Assembly (NCBI GenBank): GCA_965235415.1
Contig: CBDDXD010000002.1
Location: forward strand, 220,471-284,470
Direction of reading: 5' to 3'
DNA length: 64,000 nucleotides
Source: Fontibacterium subtropicum
GTDB taxonomy: Bacteria > Pseudomonadota > Alphaproteobacteria > Pelagibacterales > Pelagibacteraceae
The notes beneath the pieces were generated by a model. That model was not told the origin of the DNA, ran no database searches, and worked only from the letters and a program-made list of their open reading frames with translations. The first letter of the stretch is position 1; every line of letters begins with the position of its first letter. Below are positions 35,389 through 43,672 of this stretch, in pieces. The position numbers were made by a program, and so were the translations under genes.

Positions 35389-35866
35389 TGTGGTAAATTT
35401 CCCTTAGTTTAAATTTTAAATTAACCGTGTCCATAGTTGCAACAGGTAACCTTATGAGTTTTTCAATTTTAGGTTTTAATGTTTTAATTAATTCATCAAA
35501 TGCTTTGCGCTTTTCAATTTTATCTCCCTCAGCAGCGGATGGATCTTTAAATCCCCAATGTACTTGTAAGGGATGACCTGGCCAAATAGGGCACATTTCT
35601 TTTGCAGCGCTGTCACACACCGTAATGACAATGTGCATTTTAGGAGCATTGGGTTTTGCAAACTCATCCCAACTTTTAGAATAAAGTTTTTTAGTATCGT
35701 ATCTTAATTCTTGAGCAATTTCCTTTGCGATAGGATTAACATCTGTTTTTGGAGAAGAGCCTGCACTAAATCCAGTAAACTTTCCTTTGCCTAATGTATT
35801 TAATAAAATTTCGGCAATGACAGAACGCGCAGAATTATGTGTGCAAAGAAATAAAACGTTGATCAT
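35381..35866 (-). CDS. arsC: Arsenate reductase ArsC (low-MW phosphatase type), copy 1
   Basis: A 161-residue enzyme that reduces arsenate to arsenite. The phosphate loop CTHNSARS (residues 8-15) provides the nucleophilic C8 in a CX5R motif, and a second redox pair is likely in VCDSAAKEMCP (residues 83-93), the thioredoxin-coupled arrangement. DPS near residue 109 supplies the general acid. It is followed by the metalloid channel, so arsenite made here can leave through it. No arsR or arsB is in the window. Identical copy at 39520-40005. Confidence 0.9.
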   Translation of the reverse strand: MINVLFLCTHNSARSVIAEILLNTLGKGKFTGFSAGSSPKTDVNPIAKEIAQELRYDTKKLYSKSWDEFAKPNAPKMHIVITVCDSAAKEMCPIWPGHPLQVHWGFKDPSAAEGDKIEKRKAFDELIKTLKPKIEKLIRLPVATMDTVNLKFKLREIYHND

Positions 35867-35953
35867 TTAAGCAAGTATTAAACAAAAATTATTGCAAATT
35901 TATTACATAAATCAATTTAAATTAAAGATTTGAAGTAGTATAAGATTGTGCAA

Positions 35954-36328
35954 ATGGAGCACTTATTAGACAATATTACATTTTTAAATGATAAAGTTTT
36001 ACTTCGTGGATATGTATTTGGCGTCATCCACGCTGGTTTAATTGTCATTGGTTATTACACCGGTTGGAGTATTAATCGACTTTTAAAAATTGCATCTAAT
36101 GGATATATCGCTGGAATTTTTGGTGCAATTTTTGCACATGTGATTGCAGATTTAATTGCATCACTCATCGATCCAGATATTCGCCCTGCAACCCTTGGAA
36201 TTTTTCTAGGAGGTCTAACCCCTCTTGTGCTTATTCCATTACTTGAAAAATATGTAGTAAAATCCAAACATCATATTGTGGTTGGGGATCATGATGATGT
36301 GAAAAAAGATTTAGATCACCATCATTAA
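35954..36328 (+). CDS. Membrane protein with His-Asp-rich tail, copy 1
   Basis: A 124-residue protein with three or four hydrophobic segments (about residues 20-36, 50-66 and 80-95) and a C-terminal HHIVVGDHDDVKKDLDHHH tail that probably binds metal ions. I do not recognise a family. It is divergent from arsC, sharing an 87-base AT-rich gap. A metal-handling role beside an arsenic module is an inference. I use the ATG at 35954; a GTG at 35948 is possible. Protein copy 2 is identical. Confidence 0.55.
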   Translation: MEHLLDNITFLNDKVLLRGYVFGVIHAGLIVIGYYTGWSINRLLKIASNGYIAGIFGAIFAHVIADLIASLIDPDIRPATLGIFLGGLTPLVLIPLLEKYVVKSKHHIVVGDHDDVKKDLDHHH

Positions 36329-36329
36329 T

Positions 36330-36983
36330 TTATCTAACGTTTTTAACTAAATATCGAACCTCTGGAATTCGAGTGTGAGTACTTTTGCTGCCTAAAATAA
36401 TGACCGCTCGTTTGCCTTTATCTGTCTCCATTAATAATGCAATACAACCACCTGCAGCTCGAATGTAACCTGTTTTGCTAACTAAAAACTTTTGATGTCC
36501 TCCCACTAATGGGTTGGTATTTTTAAAGGAAAGGTAAGTATTCTTTAATTTAATTTTCATTAAAGAAGTTTGTGAGGATTTTACAATTAAAGGATAGTGC
36601 TGTGCTGCTAAAACTAACTTTACTAAACTTTTTGAAGTACTAACATTTTCATCATTGATCCCAGAGCCATCCACAAAGGAGGTATCTTTCATTCCAAGTT
36701 TTTTAGCCTTTGCATTCATGGCCTCTACACAAGCCTCCGTTCCACCTGGATAATTTTCACATAATAAATCTGCGGAATGGTTATTAGATTTAATCAGAGC
36801 CAGTTGTAAATGTTGTCGTCTTGTAAATTTTTCAATTTTTTCATTTAAATCTTGATTGGCATCAAGGACCACCATGGCGGTCATTAATTTTGTAATACTT
36901 GCAATACTGTGAAGATCATCAGTGATTAACACTTTTTATAATTTTACCATTTCCATCAGCCACTAACCAACTAGTTGCGGTTA
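36330..36983 (-). pseudogene. Truncated D-Ala-D-Ala carboxypeptidase-like gene, copy 1
   Basis: The serine-type carboxypeptidase domain is present (SITK, SNN, SKTG boxes), but the 5' end is missing because the duplication ends at 36983. The first 34 codons, including the signal peptide, are replaced by the start of copy 2. An extra A at 36921 also shifts the frame upstream of HDDLHSIA. No secreted product can be made from it. The complete gene is in copy 2 (40469-41221). Confidence 0.9.
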
Positions 36984-37261
36984 ATACGATTAATTAATTT
37001 TAGGATGCGAAGATATTAGTCCAAAAAAACAATATTGAAAGCATTCTAATGCATTGATTTTCTTTTTATATTTATTTTAAAACTACTATTTTATTTTCAG
37101 CCTTTTAAAATCAATAGTTTAGCAAATGCATTAAAAATGACTTTGCCACAATTAACCTTAAATTTTTGATTTTAAATATTTATTTCTAATTAGTTAAAAT
37201 TGTTATTCAAATTTGCTTTTTAAAATAGAAGGATCATATTGGAACTTAAGGAGGGAAAACT

Positions 37262-37416
37262 ATGTGTTTACCACTGCCTTATACGTGAATTGGCCAAAAG
37301 GTTAATATCACATAAAAGCTTAAGAACCTTTGCTTAATCAAAAAAAGGTTCAAAAAATCATATAAATTTTCCGGTTATCTAAAACCTGGTAAAAGGGACC
37401 CAAGGGTCCCTTTTTT
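37262..37416 (+). ncRNA. Candidate structured leader and terminator, copy 2
   Basis: Same leader as at 33123-33277: the 8-codon frame at 37262-37288, alternative AAAGGTT/AACCTTT pairings and the GGGACCC/GGGTCCC terminator at 37395-37416. The stretch 36990-37260 holds no gene I can see. The following promoter and palindrome are at 37435-37481. Confidence 0.35.
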
Positions 37417-37434
37417 GCTTTAAATTTAAGGCTA

Positions 37435-37481
37435 TTGACAAATATATTAAATTATTGCATTATCTGCATATCTGATATGCA
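37435..37481 (+). promoter_or_regulatory. Promoter with operator-like palindrome, copy 2
   Basis: Same TTGACA-17-CATTAT promoter and TGCATATC-T-GATATGCA palindrome as in copy 1. It would drive the second 64-residue gene. Confidence 0.65.
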
Positions 37482-37525
37482 AGATTCGCAAGTCAGTAAG
37501 TTAAACATAAAACAAAGGAGTAAAA

Positions 37526-37720
37526 ATGCTAGAAGGATCAAAAGGCTTGATAGCTAAAAATTTTGAAAACAAACAGAAAGAAAAGAATATCGACAATATT
37601 AATCGTAATATGAAATCTGTTGATACTTACGGTAACGGAACAACAGGTTACAGAATTAAAAATGGCGTTAATGCCGGTAAAGTAGTAGGTCATATCACAA
37701 GACCGAAGTCCGAAATTTAA
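37526..37720 (+). CDS. 64-residue hydrophilic protein of unknown function, copy 2
   Basis: Identical in sequence to the protein at 33387-33581, with the same promoter and ribosome site (AAAGGAG). The 3' hairpin and interleaved pairings are at 37730-37816. If the duplication is real, this protein would be made at double dose. Family and role are unknown. Confidence 0.6.
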   Translation: MLEGSKGLIAKNFENKQKEKNIDNINRNMKSVDTYGNGTTGYRIKNGVNAGKVVGHITRPKSEI

Positions 37721-37729
37721 AGTTTTATT

Positions 37730-37816
37730 TACCTAGCGAAAGCTAGGTAGATGAAAATCCTATAGCACAACATCTCAAAAGATCCCTTTTTTCAGACAAG
37801 GCTATAGGTATGTCTG
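37730..37816 (+). other. GNRA hairpin and pseudoknot-like pairing, copy 2
   Basis: Same structure as at 33591-33677. It follows the 64-residue gene and precedes the hairpin at 37860-37881 and the thioesterase gene. Confidence 0.45.
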
Positions 37817-37859
37817 ATGTTTAATTATTTAAGCTGATTTGAAATAAATGCATTTGTTG

Positions 37860-37881
37860 CATACATCAAAAATGATGTATG
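37860..37881 (+). promoter_or_regulatory. Inverted repeat before the thioesterase gene, copy 2
   Basis: Same CATACATC/GATGTATG hairpin as at 33721-33742, 14 bases before the ATG at 37895. Confidence 0.4.
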
Positions 37882-37894
37882 AAATAAATTATTT

Positions 37895-38314
37895 ATGAAA
37901 AATTCTTTAAAAGTTGGAATTAAATATGAGCATAAATTTATAATCCCAAAATCAAAAACAGTTCCAAATCTTTATCCAGAGTCTGAAGAATTCAAAATTA
38001 TGCCAGAAGTTTTTGCAACTGGATATTTGGTTGGATTTTTGGAGTGGGCCTGTATTTTAGCAATCAAACCTCATCTCGATTGGCCGGCTGAACAAAGCGT
38101 TGGCACTCATATTAATGTCAGTCATGAAGCTGCAACGCCGGTAGGACTTGAAGTGATTGCAAATGTAGAATTGACAAAGATTGAGGGAAAAAAATTAACT
38201 TTTAATGTAGAAGCGAGAGATAGTGTAGATGTTATTTCAAAAGGCGTTCATGAAAGATTTATTATTAATAAAGAAAAGTTTGATAATAAAGTGAAGGAGA
38301 AAAAATTAAATTAA
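37895..38314 (+). CDS. Hotdog-fold thioesterase (FlK-like), copy 2
   Basis: Protein identical to that at 33756-34175, including the VGFLEWACIL helix and NVSHEAATP motif. It heads the same three-gene run (thioesterase, DUF2061, DUF3147). See copy 1 for the functional argument. Confidence 0.78.
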   Translation: MKNSLKVGIKYEHKFIIPKSKTVPNLYPESEEFKIMPEVFATGYLVGFLEWACILAIKPHLDWPAEQSVGTHINVSHEAATPVGLEVIANVELTKIEGKKLTFNVEARDSVDVISKGVHERFIINKEKFDNKVKEKKLN

Positions 38315-38318
38315 TTTT

Positions 38319-38525
38319 ATGCGTGTAACTAAAAAAAGAACTTTTGTAAAAACAGCAATTTACAGGATTTGGATACTGATCACTTCTTATATTTTTTTAA
38401 GTATTGTTGGAAAGTCTTGGTCAGACTCAATTATTCCAACCCTCACGCTTAATTTTCTCTACTCCTTAGGGTATTACACCTATGATAGAATTTGGCAAAA
38501 TATTAAGTGGGGAATTGAAAAATAA
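38319..38525 (+). CDS. DUF2061 membrane protein, copy 2
   Basis: Identical 68-residue two-helix protein to that at 34180-34386, four bases after the thioesterase. No feature distinguishes the copies. Confidence 0.78.
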   Translation: MRVTKKRTFVKTAIYRIWILITSYIFLSIVGKSWSDSIIPTLTLNFLYSLGYYTYDRIWQNIKWGIEK

Positions 38526-38528
38526 TAA

Positions 38529-38879
38529 ATGAATTGGATTATATTTAAATACCTGCTGACTGCAGGAATGGTTGTATTAATTTCTGAGATTGCAAAACGT
38601 AGTGATCGATTAGGGGGATTAATTGCAGCTCTTCCTTTAGTTACCGTTTTAACTTTGAGTTGGTTGTATATTGAAAACCAATCAAGTGATAAAATTGCAA
38701 ATCATGCCTACTATACTTTTTGGTATGTGTTGCCAACGTTGCCGATGTTTTTAATATTTCCTTATCTATTAAAAAAATTTGGATTTTGGACTACTTTATC
38801 TTTGAGTATGGTTCTCACCTTAGTTATTTTTTACTTTTTTGCAAAAATAATGAAATTTTTTGGAGTAGAACTTTTATAA
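38529..38879 (+). CDS. DUF3147 membrane protein, copy 2
   Basis: Identical 116-residue four-helix protein to that at 34390-34740, abutting the aquaporin gene at 38880. Confidence 0.78.
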   Translation: MNWIIFKYLLTAGMVVLISEIAKRSDRLGGLIAALPLVTVLTLSWLYIENQSSDKIANHAYYTFWYVLPTLPMFLIFPYLLKKFGFWTTLSLSMVLTLVIFYFFAKIMKFFGVELL

Positions 38880-39527
38880 CTAATTATTTTTTTTCCTAAA
38901 AAAATAAATAAAAATTAAAGCTGCTAATACCTGCGATATAACAAAGCCAATCACATCACCTGAATAAATTCCAACAAAAGTATCCGTAAAACTTCTCGCC
39001 ACCGTTAAAATTGGATTTACAAAGAATGTAGATGAGGTGAATAGATAACCTGCTGTAACTAATAATGAAACCATTAATGGGATTTGATTTTTATTTGTAC
39101 TTGCAAAATATTTAATTACAAAAAGTAATAAAAAAGTAGAGATAAATTCACTAATCCAAAAGGGGTATCCAGATCTAATCTTTGTTGAAAATTGAATAAT
39201 AGGTAAATAAAAAATAATATGAGTGACAACTATACCAAGTAAAGCTCCCATAAATTGACTTAAGAAATATTTTATAAACGTTTCATTATTAATTTCTCCC
39301 TCAGACCAAGAAACCAGTGTGACTAATGGATTAAAATGTGCGCCTGAAACATTAATAAAAATTGTAATTAAAATAAAAAGTGCAATTCCTGTTGCAAGGG
39401 AATTGATTAACAAAGCAATTGCTGAATTTCCCCTTGATAAATCATAGCCCATGATACCAGAGCCGGTGACTACAAAAATTAATAAACCAGTGCCAATAAA
39501 CTCAGCTAAATATTTATTGTTAATCAT
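38880..39527 (-). CDS. Aquaporin-like arsenite/metalloid channel, copy 2
   Basis: Protein identical to copy 1 (34741-35388). The gene carries one silent change, an A at 39195 where copy 1 has G at 35056. NPL and NPI boxes are retained and it overlaps arsC by eight bases. Confidence 0.83.
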   Translation of the reverse strand: MINNKYLAEFIGTGLLIFVVTGSGIMGYDLSRGNSAIALLINSLATGIALFILITIFINVSGAHFNPLVTLVSWSEGEINNETFIKYFLSQFMGALLGIVVTHIIFYLPIIQFSTKIRSGYPFWISEFISTFLLLFVIKYFASTNKNQIPLMVSLLVTAGYLFTSSTFFVNPILTVARSFTDTFVGIYSGDVIGFVISQVLAALIFIYFFRKKNN

Positions 39528-40005
39528 TGTGGTAAATTTCCCTTAGTTTAAATTTTAAATTAACCGTGTCCATAGTTGCAACAGGTAACCTTATGAGTTT
39601 TTCAATTTTAGGTTTTAATGTTTTAATTAATTCATCAAATGCTTTGCGCTTTTCAATTTTATCTCCCTCAGCAGCGGATGGATCTTTAAATCCCCAATGT
39701 ACTTGTAAGGGATGACCTGGCCAAATAGGGCACATTTCTTTTGCAGCGCTGTCACACACCGTAATGACAATGTGCATTTTAGGAGCATTGGGTTTTGCAA
39801 ACTCATCCCAACTTTTAGAATAAAGTTTTTTAGTATCGTATCTTAATTCTTGAGCAATTTCCTTTGCGATAGGATTAACATCTGTTTTTGGAGAAGAGCC
39901 TGCACTAAATCCAGTAAACTTTCCTTTGCCTAATGTATTTAATAAAATTTCGGCAATGACAGAACGCGCAGAATTATGTGTGCAAAGAAATAAAACGTTG
40001 ATCAT
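39520..40005 (-). CDS. arsC: Arsenate reductase ArsC, copy 2
   Basis: Identical to the enzyme at 35381-35866 with CTHNSARS and VCDSAAKEMCP. With copy 1 it would give two arsC-aquaporin pairs, so gene dosage could matter under arsenic exposure if the duplication is real. Confidence 0.9.
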   Translation of the reverse strand: MINVLFLCTHNSARSVIAEILLNTLGKGKFTGFSAGSSPKTDVNPIAKEIAQELRYDTKKLYSKSWDEFAKPNAPKMHIVITVCDSAAKEMCPIWPGHPLQVHWGFKDPSAAEGDKIEKRKAFDELIKTLKPKIEKLIRLPVATMDTVNLKFKLREIYHND

Positions 40006-40092
40006 TTAAGCAAGTATTAAACAAAAATTATTGCAAATTTATTACATAAATCAATTTAAATTAAAGATTTGAAGTAGTATAAGATTGTGCAA

Positions 40093-40467
40093 ATGGAGCA
40101 CTTATTAGACAATATTACATTTTTAAATGATAAAGTTTTACTTCGTGGATATGTATTTGGCGTCATCCACGCTGGTTTAATTGTCATTGGTTATTACACC
40201 GGTTGGAGTATTAATCGACTTTTAAAAATTGCATCTAATGGATATATCGCTGGAATTTTTGGTGCAATTTTTGCACATGTGATTGCAGATTTAATTGCAT
40301 CACTCATTGATCCAGATATTCGCCCTGCAACCCTTGGAATTTTTCTAGGAGGTCTAACCCCTCTTGTGCTTATTCCATTACTTGAAAAATATGTAGTAAA
40401 ATCCAAACATCATATTGTGGTTGGGGATCATGATGATGTGAAAAAAGATTTAGATCACCATCATTAA
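40093..40467 (+). CDS. Membrane protein with His-Asp-rich tail, copy 2
   Basis: Identical protein to 35954-36328, with one silent change (T40308 for C36169). It faces the intact carboxypeptidase gene tail to tail, one base apart. Confidence 0.55.
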   Translation: MEHLLDNITFLNDKVLLRGYVFGVIHAGLIVIGYYTGWSINRLLKIASNGYIAGIFGAIFAHVIADLIASLIDPDIRPATLGIFLGGLTPLVLIPLLEKYVVKSKHHIVVGDHDDVKKDLDHHH

Positions 40468-40468
40468 T

Positions 40469-41221
40469 TTATCTAACGTTTTTAACTAAATATCGAACCT
40501 CTGGAATTCGAGTGTGAGTACTTTTGCTGCCTAAAATAATGACCGCTCGTTTGCCTTTATCTGTCTCCATTAATAATGCAATACAACCACCTGCAGCTCG
40601 AATGTAACCTGTTTTGCTAACTAAAAACTTTTGATGTCCTCCCACTAATGGGTTGGTATTTTTAAAGGAAAGGTAAGTATTCTTTAATTTAATTTTCATT
40701 AAAGAAGTTTGTGAGGATTTTACAATTAAAGGATAGTGCTGTGCTGCTAAAACTAACTTTACTAAACTTTTTGAAGTACTAACATTTTCATCATTAATCC
40801 CAGAGCCATCCACAAAGGAGGTATCTTTCATTCCAAGTTTTTTAGCCTTTGCATTCATGGCCTCTACACAAGCCTCCGTTCCACCTGGATAATTTTCACA
40901 TAATAAATCTGCGGAATGGTTATTAGATTTAATCAGAGCCAGTTGTAAATGTTGTCGTCTTGTAAATTTTTCAATTTTTTCATTTAAATCTTGATTGGCA
41001 TCAAGGACCACCATGGCGGTCATTAATTTTGTAATACTTGCAATACTGTGAAGATCATCGTGATTAACACTTTTTATAATTTTACCATTTCCATCAGCCA
41101 CTAACCAACTAGTTGCGGTTACGGGTTGTCTTTTTTTAGCATCAGCAATGGATGCAAAAATAAATAAACACGCGATAAAAACTAAAAGAATTTTTCTAAA
41201 AGCTCTTAATGATAAATTCAT
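40469..41221 (-). CDS. Serine-type D-Ala-D-Ala carboxypeptidase-like protein (peptidase S11)
   Basis: A 250-residue secreted penicillin-binding-protein-type enzyme that trims or cleaves peptidoglycan stem peptides. The signal peptide is residues 1-28 (ending ASIADA). Catalytic boxes are SITK (about residues 61-64, nucleophilic serine), SNN near 99 and SKTG near 206. It lacks the C-terminal domain of PBP5-type DacA, so it is closer to the short PbpG/endopeptidase form. The gene spans the right edge of the duplication at 41121, and this is the only complete copy. Confidence 0.88.
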   Translation of the reverse strand: MNLSLRAFRKILLVFIACLFIFASIADAKKRQPVTATSWLVADGNGKIIKSVNHDDLHSIASITKLMTAMVVLDANQDLNEKIEKFTRRQHLQLALIKSNNHSADLLCENYPGGTEACVEAMNAKAKKLGMKDTSFVDGSGINDENVSTSKSLVKLVLAAQHYPLIVKSSQTSLMKIKLKNTYLSFKNTNPLVGGHQKFLVSKTGYIRAAGGCIALLMETDKGKRAVIILGSKSTHTRIPEVRYLVKNVR

Positions 41222-41255
41222 TATCTAGAGGATTAGTTTGATTTGAGAGAATTTC

Positions 41256-41283
41256 AAAGCGGGCAAAACTCTTTACCCGCTTT
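41256..41283 (-). terminator. Hairpin terminator for the 83-residue gene
   Basis: AAAGCGGG (41256-41263) pairs perfectly with CCCGCTTT (41276-41283). Read on the minus strand it ends in TTTGAAATT after the 83-residue gene, a short T-rich tail, so it fits a rho-independent terminator ahead of the carboxypeptidase gene. Confidence 0.65.
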
Positions 41284-41303
41284 AGAAATATTAAGAAATG
41301 TTA

Positions 41304-41555
41304 TTAGATTGTAACTTTAGAGCCAATTAACTTTAAAGCATCTCGACAAGCCGCTTCTGATTTGTCATGAGTTTTTTCATTGTGAAGTTTTTCACAAGTA
41401 GCTCTTAAAGCTTTTGCTTTTGTTACATCTTCAGCTTTTGCTTTTGTCGTTTTAACATCCGCATCAAACTGTGCCATTAATTTTGGACATAGTTTTGCAT
41501 AAGCAGATGAAGTTACTAAAAACATACTTACGATTAGAACTAGTATTTTTTTCAT
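41304..41555 (-). CDS. Small secreted helical protein
   Basis: An 83-residue protein with a signal peptide (residues 1-20, ending SSAYA). The mature part is alpha-helical with three cysteines (CPKL, ATCEKL and AACRDAL) and many Lys and Thr. I do not recognise a family. It may be periplasmic. It is followed by a clear hairpin and preceded by an AT-rich promoter region shared with a decayed lipoprotein gene that diverges at 41682. Confidence 0.6.
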   Translation of the reverse strand: MKKILVLIVSMFLVTSSAYAKLCPKLMAQFDADVKTTKAKAEDVTKAKALRATCEKLHNEKTHDKSEAACRDALKLIGSKVTI

Positions 41556-41681
41556 TTGTTTAATTATTAGTTAGTAACAAATTCTACTACAGGTTTAATA
41601 AAAGTTCTATGATTTAATCTCTTTTATTTGCTAGCTATTTTATAACTTACTTCAGTCACAATTTTTTTTTATATTCTCAAT

Positions 41682-41983
41682 ATGATTAAAAAATATTTTA
41701 TTTTTTTAACTTTAATATTTTCACTTTCATCTTGTGCCGTCAGTGTCAGAAAAAGCAGCACAAAAGGCAGATAAGGAAAATGCTTATCTTTCAACTTTTT
41801 TAAATAAACCTGCAGCTAATCTAAACTCAAACTTTTGGAAAGCCTACGCAAATTTTAAATGAAGAATAATCAAACCGTTCATGTTTATGAAATTAAAGGC
41901 AACTATTATTTGATTGTCAGAGAAAATTTACAATCGATAATAAAAATATCGTGACTGGTTTTGTTTCTACTTGTTGGGATTGA
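41682..41983 (+). pseudogene. Small lipoprotein gene, decayed by several frameshifts
   Basis: The ATG at 41682 starts a clear lipoprotein signal peptide (IFLTLIFSLSSCA with the lipobox cysteine). Successive frames then give EKAAQKADKENAYLSTFLNK, FGKPTQILNEE, NQTVHVYEIKGNYYLIV and a final FTIDNKNIVTGFVSTCWD at 41924-41983. At least four shifts are needed, three of which are clear +1 and the last two bases in excess. The FGKPT segment recalls small outer-membrane lipoproteins with an OmlA-like fold, but the family is uncertain. Confidence 0.65.
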
Positions 41984-42030
41984 TTATCAAAATTATTATA
42001 ATAATTAATAATTTTTTACCTAATACCTTT

Positions 42031-43113
42031 ATGAAAAGAATTGGCATTTTAACCTCAGGTGGAGATTGCGCAGGTTTAAATGCTGCCATGCGTTCCATCT
42101 TTTACCGTGCTAAAAAATATAATATGGAGGTCTTGGGCATTAAAGATGGCACACTAGGACTTATTCAAAGACCAGTTAATTTTATAGAACTGAATTATCA
42201 AATTGTAAGTGATGCTGTATTTAGAGAAGGGGGAACTTTTCTTGGCACCACCAATAAAGGAGATCCTTTTCATTTTAAAGGTGAAGATGGCAAATATTCA
42301 GATGTATCTGATAAAATTATTGAAGGTTATAAATTATTAAAACTAGATGGTTTGATTGTCATTGGCGGCGATGGCAGTATGAAAATATTTAAAAAGTTAG
42401 CAGATAAAGGAAAATTAAACATCGTTGCCATTCCAAAAACCATCGACAATGATGTGGGAGCAACCGAAAATTCCATTGGCTTTAACACTGCTGTTGCTGT
42501 TGCAACGGAGGCTCTAGATAATTTACACGCAACTGCAGCCAGTCACAGACGTGCAATGATTTTACAAGTGATGGGTAGAGATGCAGGTCATATTGCACTT
42601 AATACTGGAATTGCAGGAGGAGCGGATGTGATTTTAATTCCAGAACTTCCTTACACTATTGATGGAATAATAAAGAAATTAAATGAAATGAAGAAACAAA
42701 ACATTCATCACTCTCTTATTGTAGTGGCTGAAGCTGTAAAAACAGAACAGGGTGAAACCTATATGATCCATTATGCAGATGGTGAAAAACGACTTGGTGG
42801 AATTGGAGATTATTTAGCTGAGCAAATTATGAAAAAATCTGACATTGAATGTAGAGTTACCACCTTAGGACATGTGCAAAGAGGAGCACGACCTACTGCA
42901 AATGATCGAATTCTAGCAAGTGCCTTTGGTGTTCATGCCGTTGATTTACTAGCAAGAGGCAAATTTAATCGAATGGTTGCTTGGCAGAATAGACATGTGG
43001 TGGATGTTGCAATTGATGATGCAGTGAACACTTATAAAGTGGTTGATCAAAATGAAGGGTTAGTCGATACCGCTTTTGCTTTAGGAATTTATATAGGAAC
43101 TGACTTAATTTAA
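42031..43113 (+). CDS. pfkA: 6-phosphofructokinase, ATP-type
   Basis: A 360-residue enzyme of upper glycolysis. GGDCAGLNAAMRS at residues 9-21 binds phosphate, GGDGSMK near 111 has the Gly typical of ATP users (PPi users have Asp), while PKTIDND near 132 carries the Lys of the PPi/group III enzymes. The mixture resembles actinobacterial group III PFKs. GRDAGHIA and GHVQRGARPTANDR are also present. I use the ATG at 42031. Its presence implies an Embden-Meyerhof route. Confidence 0.88.
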   Translation: MKRIGILTSGGDCAGLNAAMRSIFYRAKKYNMEVLGIKDGTLGLIQRPVNFIELNYQIVSDAVFREGGTFLGTTNKGDPFHFKGEDGKYSDVSDKIIEGYKLLKLDGLIVIGGDGSMKIFKKLADKGKLNIVAIPKTIDNDVGATENSIGFNTAVAVATEALDNLHATAASHRRAMILQVMGRDAGHIALNTGIAGGADVILIPELPYTIDGIIKKLNEMKKQNIHHSLIVVAEAVKTEQGETYMIHYADGEKRLGGIGDYLAEQIMKKSDIECRVTTLGHVQRGARPTANDRILASAFGVHAVDLLARGKFNRMVAWQNRHVVDVAIDDAVNTYKVVDQNEGLVDTAFALGIYIGTDLI

Positions 43114-43115
43114 AA

Positions 43116-43457
43116 TTATTTTTTTTCTTTCTTTTTTAAAATATCTTGCATTTGTTTTATTTCAGCTTTTTGAGCCTCAATAATTTTTTGTGCAAAGGCT
43201 TTAAGTTCAGGATCTTTTGTTTTTTTAATTAATTCCTCCGACATATCAATGGCTCCTTGATGATGAGGGATCATGCCTTTTAAGAAATCAACATCGATAT
43301 TTCCTGAGGATTTGATCATCATATCTTTGTGCATTTTATCCATGGCTTTTTTAAATGGGATATCACCATGATTTTTATGATCTCCTTGATGCATAGAAGA
43401 TAAAGCAATCACAGAGGATAAAAGAACAATTACAAAAGCGAATGATATTTTTTTCAT
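43116..43457 (-). CDS. DUF305 metal-binding-like secreted protein
   Basis: A 113-residue protein with a signal peptide (ending VIALS) and the DUF305 motif MIPHHQGAIDMSEELI near residues 63-78, with flanking H and M residues (HQGDHKNHG near the mature N-terminus, KMHKDMM). DUF305 proteins are small ferritin-like helical proteins, often linked to copper or other metal handling. It converges on the pfk gene with two bases between. Exact metal and partner are unknown. Confidence 0.83.
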   Translation of the reverse strand: MKKISFAFVIVLLSSVIALSSMHQGDHKNHGDIPFKKAMDKMHKDMMIKSSGNIDVDFLKGMIPHHQGAIDMSEELIKKTKDPELKAFAQKIIEAQKAEIKQMQDILKKKEKK

Positions 43458-43474
43458 AAATTAAATTTATAGAT

Positions 43475-43672
43475 TTATTTAAAAAATTTAAAGAACAATG
43501 AGACAATAATTGAGATTATGACGCAGGTTACGATTGGAAAATAGAAAGAATATTTCTCACCCTTCACACTTATATCTCCAGGTAATCTGCCAAGGGGAAT
43601 TTCCTTAGCAAGCGGCCAAAATAATCCAACGAGCAATACTAAGATCCCTATAATGATGAGTGCTTTTTGCAT
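43475..43672 (-). CDS. DUF2905 membrane protein
   Basis: A 65-residue protein with two hydrophobic helices (residues 4-22 and 42-64) joined by a loop containing LGRLPGDISVKGEKYSFYFP, the DUF2905 signature. Function is unknown. Its ATG overlaps the pyruvate kinase stop by one base, so it is cotranslated with pyk. Confidence 0.85.
   Translation of the reverse strand: MQKALIIIGILVLLVGLFWPLAKEIPLGRLPGDISVKGEKYSFYFPIVTCVIISIIVSLFFKFFK

Larger units (their letters stand above)
32850..36983. repeat. Direct tandem duplication, copy 1 (4,134 bp)
   Basis: This segment is repeated at 36989-41121 with an offset of 4,139 bases (4,138 after one indel). I find three substitutions, G35056/A39195, C36169/T40308 and G36657/A40796, all silent, plus an extra A at 36921. 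It contains the leader element, the 64-residue gene, thioesterase, DUF2061 and DUF3147 genes, aquaporin-arsC, the His-rich protein gene and a truncated carboxypeptidase gene. Five bases (ATACG) separate the copies. Confidence 0.95.
36989..41121. repeat. Direct tandem duplication, copy 2 (4,133 bp)
   Basis: Repeat of 32850-36983. The right end (41121) lies inside the carboxypeptidase gene, which runs on intact beyond it. The left end shares the octamer-like TTAATTAATT with copy 1 where it joins the 5-base ATACG junction. Copy 2 is the version that keeps the full carboxypeptidase gene, so copy 1 is likely the inserted one. Confidence 0.95.

Noticed and set aside
32850..41121. Insertion sequence or composite transposon
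   Set aside because: No transposase gene, no terminal inverted repeats and no target-site duplication are visible. The repeat is a plain direct duplication.
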